Shown here: piece by piece, positions 12,743 through 64,000 of the stretch | How the letters are laid out: each line of letters starts with the position of its first letter | Numbering within the stretch: the stretch's first letter is position 1 | Assembly (NCBI GenBank): GCA_028583405.1 | Contig: CM053261.1 | Coordinates: 14,376,783 to 14,440,782 of the forward strand | Reading direction: 5' to 3' | From: Pogonophryne albipinna | Taxonomy: Eukaryota; Chordata; Actinopteri; Perciformes; Artedidraconidae | DNA length: 64,000 nt | The notes under the pieces: model-generated | The model's database searches: none | The model's input: only the letters and a program-made list of their open reading frames with translations | Told to the model about the DNA's origin: nothing | Position numbers and translations under genes: made by a program

Positions 12743-12760
12743 GTGGTGCGGATTGAACAT
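5513..12760 (-). CDS. ciz1: ciz1, CDKN1A-interacting zinc finger protein 1
   Basis: Fifteen coding exons on the minus strand: 12588-12760, 10872-10987, 10462-10703, 9758-9875, 9515-9602, 9234-9346, 9018-9097, 7755-7946, 7496-7626, 7245-7338, 7010-7123, 6768-6908, 6575-6653, 6360-6481, 5513-6070. All junctions are GT-AG and keep frame; total 2361 nt, 786 aa plus stop (human about 898 aa). The N-terminus MFNPHHH leads into poly-Q (about residues 8-17) and a proline run. Exon 3 has the conserved MRGFGMA and SLLGPVPMGM blocks. Zinc fingers follow: FYCYLCSITC...H at about 362-387, HWCATCHTHF...H at 426-448, SCTVCKKRF...H at 456-480, then a matrin-type finger GFICRLCNKFYH...HCKSMKHF at about 569-597. 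The tail is acidic with a basic end (GKKKAKAKPKRKSGR). CIZ1 is a nuclear-matrix protein that promotes replication initiation with cyclin A/CDK2 and binds p21; in mammals it also anchors Xist RNA. Divergent from dnm1, as in human. Confidence 0.93.
5595..5665 (-). repeat. ciz1: GAG/GAA repeat encoding poly-Glu in ciz1 last exon
   Basis: A nearly pure CTC/CTT tract on the plus strand encodes about 25 residues that are almost all Glu with scattered Lys near the ciz1 C-terminus. The plus-strand Ser/Phe-rich frames over the same bases are shadows. Length is likely polymorphic. Confidence 0.85.
5743..5814 (-). repeat. ciz1: 18-bp coding minisatellite in ciz1 (GEETTK units)
   Basis: Four tandem 18-bp units (5743-5760, 5761-5778, 5779-5796, 5797-5814) encode three copies of the hexapeptide unit EETTKG plus one diverged unit on the minus strand. 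The first two units are identical, the third has one change and the fourth several, which suggests recent unit expansion. Confidence 0.85.
6789..6842 (-). repeat. ciz1: second poly-Glu tract in ciz1 exon 12
   Basis: CTC/CTT repeats encode a run of Glu residues just before the DKQMNEQ end of exon 12. Acidic runs upstream of the matrin finger are also present in mammalian CIZ1, so the low-complexity acidic feature is conserved though the exact repeat is not. Confidence 0.8.
7947..9017 (-). other. ciz1 intron 7, mostly transposon
   Basis: This 1071-bp intron is almost filled by a single terminal-inverted-repeat element (8085-8948). The flanks are short unique sequence. A plus-strand frame 8309-8506 is inside the element and shows no known domain. 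Confidence 0.7.
8085..8948. mobile_element. non-autonomous TIR element, family unknown
   Basis: The left end TGTGACCTGCTCTATCGAAA and the inverted right end, which read on the other strand is TGTGACCCGCTCTATCGAAA and is followed on both sides by TCAGTCG, form imperfect terminal inverted repeats of about 27 bp with one mismatch. The 864-bp body has no transposase frame. It contains an internal direct duplication: about 8561-8640 and 8771-8850 share the stretch ATTCTGAAAGCCAAGACTTT. I could not define a target-site duplication, so the superfamily is open. Confidence 0.7.
9876..10461 (-). other. ciz1 intron 3
   Basis: 586 bp of AT-rich sequence between exons 3 and 4. No repeat or RNA gene recognised. 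Confidence 0.7.
10988..12587 (-). other. ciz1 intron 1 (first coding intron)
   Basis: A 1600-bp intron. The half next to exon 1 carries a hAT-like MITE (11989-12427). The remainder is AT-rich and shows nothing I can name. Confidence 0.7.
11989..12427. mobile_element. hAT-like MITE with CAGAGGTGGG / CCACCACTC ends
   Basis: The left end reads CAGAGGTGGGAGAAGTATTC and the body is rich in AAGTA/AGTAAAAGTAC motifs. The right end reads TTTAGTTACTTTACACCACT. This is a very common teleost MITE type usually placed in the hAT superfamily. An 8-bp target duplication was not clear. A truncated relative ends at 29177-29197 in dnm1 intron 6. Confidence 0.7.
12703..12741 (-). repeat. ciz1: CAG repeat encoding poly-Gln at ciz1 N-terminus
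   Basis: CTG repeats on the plus strand encode about ten consecutive Gln codons (mostly CAG, then CAA) starting at residue 8 of ciz1, straight after MFNPHHH. A poly-Q N-terminus is characteristic of CIZ1. Confidence 0.9.
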
Positions 12761-13450
12761 AACGGGCTTTAATTTCCTCCGTTGATGTTACACAATGTAA
12801 AGACCACCAGCGGTAAGGTGACACTGTTTTAAAAACCCTCAAGAGGAGGTGTCTCTGAATGGAGAGAGAGAGAGAACAAAGTTGTGTCATTATCTGTCCC
12901 GTTGTCTTTGTTGTACAGACTCATTCAATAACAGTGCGCACCTCCTGAGACAGCGAGTCGCTCTCATATTTCGAGATGACAACTAGCTAGCACTAGTCAA
13001 GCATGTAAGCTAACAACAATTTTCTTTTTTTGGTTTGCATGGTTTATTTATAATTCCTTCACCTTGTTAGCTAACATCATAACGGGAACCGTGATTTTTT
13101 AGAAGAGAGCAACATGTTATTCAATAACGAACACAAAATAATGTTAGAAAAAAATGAACAAGCTACACATGCGATGAAACAAACGAAGCTAGCTACATTA
13201 GCCACCGCACAGTGACTGAACACAACAAGTTAGCTTAGCTTAGCTTCAAAATAGCTAGCAAATTTACGGATAAAAACACAGCGGCTTCAGGGGTACTATC
13301 TACATGTTACTATAGCAACAATTGTAACGACTTACATCTCACAGAGGAAAGCAGCGATGTATTGTTGATAATCCAACTAAAATAATAGCAGAGAGTTTAA
13401 TTCTTTCTCTCAGTCCCGGGTACAACTCGCATAAGGCAGCTAACCGTCTT
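12761..13450 (-). other. ciz1: ciz1 5' UTR exons (predicted)
   Basis: On the minus strand a pyrimidine tract of CT repeats ends in CATTCAG at 12855-12861, a good acceptor, so the first coding exon probably begins at 12854. Upstream, AGAT|GTAAGT gives a donor at 13334-13335, which suggests a non-coding first exon from about 13450 to 13336. The transcription start is not defined. Confidence 0.5.
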
Positions 13451-62009
<48,559 letters not shown>

Positions 62010-63076
62010 GGAGTCTCTGGTATGTTGGGTACTCTCCGGCATCTTCATCATCATCATCATCATCATCCCTCTTTCTCTTCCTCTCAGGAGGCATCTTTTC
62101 ACTGCATGCCATTTTCTTTTTCTCACTTTTAATTTTCTCTTCTCAGAGTGCTGCATGGGCGAACACACACCCAGTTCGGAGCTGAGGGTGTGTGTGTTTG
62201 CTTCAGTGTTTGGGCTGACTTTGGATGCGATGCTAGTTCATTTATTAGGTGGTGTCGGTTGTGTTATTGTGCCTTGTAAAAGAGGACATATCTTAGATTA
62301 CAGCATCTATGAGTGAGACAGGACTCAACTTTCCAAAACCAGAAATGAATTGTTGTTCTTGTGTTGGTGTTGTATGTGAGGTAGTATGCCATGATATTCA
62401 ATTGTGTCTCCAGGTGTCTAATATTTGTGTTTAAAGTCATGGCATCTGTCAATCTCCACGTTCAATATTTTTTATAATTTAGCGTTAGGCAAGGTAGCAC
62501 TGCAGGTGATTCCCCAAACATTTTCAAAGGAAAAATGATAGTTTTACCTTTTCAGGCATCTAAAAAAAACATTTAAATAAAAAGTATGCTTAATTATGAC
62601 CCCTCAAATGTAATTGTAGTTATTTTCTTAGAGTTTGCTAAGTGTATTAAGGGTTTTTGCTCTCCTGTAGCAACACCATATGATTATTATAAGGATTACA
62701 ACAACAGAGTTTAGTAAAAAGAGGTCTGTTTAAGTGCATGTATTTAGACAACACTATAATAATGCCTGCATTTGGCATCTACTGCAAACATACATTACCT
62801 GCAATGCAGTCATGTACCTGATATCTCTGTGATATTGGTTATGTTTTGGGGGTTTCTTCCATGTGTTATCTCATGATATAAGTGACTGTTTGAGTGAAGG
62901 TTATTGTATTTGTGTGCATGAGTAACACATGGGGGCCTTTAAATAACAATAAGTATGTATAAACTATAATTCAGAGTTTAAAACGAAGACTGCAAACACC
63001 TAGAGAACATTAATCCAACTTGTTCCCGTCCTGTCTTCTTTGTGTCTGTTCCTGTGCGTTTGTGTGTCCATGGCAG
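62010..63076 (+). other. 3' UTR of the short isoform / intron to the distal last exon
   Basis: It contains a CAT/ATC trinucleotide run at about 62045-62066. The remainder is AT-rich without a gene. Confidence 0.6.
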
Positions 63077-63107
63077 TCGGAGACCCCCCCCTTCTCCAAC
63101 CCACTAG
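63077..63107 (+). CDS. dnm1: dnm1 alternative distal last exon (SRRPPPSPTH)
   Basis: The acceptor CATGGCAG is followed by T CGG AGA CCC..., which in frame with exon 20 gives SRRPPPSPTH and a TAG stop. RRPPPSPT is a known C-terminal motif of vertebrate dynamins (dynamin-3 has it), which supports the frame. With this exon the protein is 846 aa. The long mammalian DNM1 end (...PPFDL) is not seen in this frame. Confidence 0.6.
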
Positions 63108-64000
63108 ACCTCTGAGCTCCTCCCTCTCCCCGCCCGTCCTCTGTCCCACCTCTGGATGAGAAGCCGTGGACAGCAGCGCCACCTTCCTGTCGTTTTCCTT
63201 CCACACCCGACCTGAGCCGGCTCCCTTCTCCTGCTCCCTTTCCTGCAAACACAAACATGCACGCAAACAAACACACACACCTTCTGTCTCACACAGAGTT
63301 GCGGAATACTTGAAACACACTTGCATGACTGACATACGACCATGCTGCACCCTCAGAATTTAAACAATGTAAAGAATATACAATAATGTATACATTGTAC
63401 AGTGTATGCACATGTGCATGCACACTGCCTATATAAATACCCAAAAATATACAGTATATATTTACATCCTGCTATTAAACCTAAGGTGGAAGACATTTGA
63501 GACTGAGCATGCCTGAGTATTACATTATACTCCAGCCTTTCTGATGGGTAACCTGGCTGCTGACTGACTTCACGTTTCCTCTTTAAACATTTGTCTTATT
63601 TTGTGTTTTTTTCCCTGACTTCTTCACCAAAAATCTTTGTGTGACTAACTCACCTTATATTGCCGGTCATGCTTGAAGAAAAAAGTGTTTAATCAGACGT
63701 CTTCAAAGCTGGGTAAAAAAATAAACTGACACCAAATGGCAAATCAAGATCAGAATGTCCTGAGCAAATTCTTCAGTGCAGTTATTTTTGACAATACATG
63801 TTTTTATGAGGAATTAATCAGCTGGAAACTAAATACTTTGTTTTGTTAAAACTTCACTGAAGTTCTGCTCTCTGTTAAGTTATGTGTCGCTTATTTTCCT
63901 CCCCTCCTTCATCCCTTTGGCTCCTCTTCTTTTAATCTCTCCCTGATATCCACTGATCAAGTATGGAACAGACTCACTATCACTCACTCATATTACACAA
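63108..64000 (+). other. dnm1: dnm1 distal 3' UTR and downstream
   Basis: Non-coding after the distal stop. AATAAA at 63720-63725 is the best poly(A) signal. No further gene is visible before the window ends; the minus-strand frames at 63000-63350 overlap the dnm1 end and are treated as shadows. Confidence 0.5.

Overview
The window is teleost fish nuclear DNA. The genes are vertebrate, split by GT-AG introns, and the order bbln - ciz1 - dnm1 is the same as on human chromosome 9q34. Very long (TG/CA)n tracts and fish-type SINE, LINE and MITE remnants fill the introns. Exon limits below were set by hand from splice consensus and reading phase. Summed coding lengths are whole numbers of codons for bbln (101 aa), ciz1 (786 aa) and dnm1 (843 aa with exon 10a), which is a strong internal check.

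Layout: (1) 1-132, end of a hAT-like transposon. (2) 230-880, minus strand, first three coding exons of surf2; the rest lies left of the window. (3) 1649-2809, plus strand, bbln (bublin coiled-coil protein, the C9orf16 orthologue), two exons. (4) 2810-5512, convergent intergenic space. (5) 5513-12760, minus strand, ciz1 (CDKN1A-interacting zinc finger protein), 15 coding exons, with a TIR transposon in one intron and a hAT-like MITE in another. (6) 12761-14516, divergent ciz1/dnm1 promoter region. (7) 14517-63107, plus strand, the dynamin-1 gene: GTPase, stalk, PH, GED and proline-rich regions. It shows mutually exclusive exons 10a/10b, a 12-nt microexon, a GC-AG intron and two alternative last exons.

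Two other genes sit inside the 16.9-kb dnm1 intron 15. A perfect miR-199 hairpin lies on the minus strand at about 45432-45512, matching the known antisense position of miR-199 genes in vertebrate dynamin genes. An intronless 389-aa TOG-domain gene lies on the plus strand at 52896-54065; it resembles the TOGARAM/crescerin family and has a duplicated N-terminal motif.

The most unusual structural signal is dnm1 intron 4. A 118-bp (CA)n begins 12 nt inside the donor and a 279-bp (TG)n runs directly into the acceptor AG with no polypyrimidine tract, so the two ends of the intron can pair. Other notable points are a TTAA-flanked MITE that carries a Harbinger-like insertion whose empty site is preserved in a second copy 26 kb away, and an inverted pair of about 260-bp repeats bracketing dnm1 exons 2-15.
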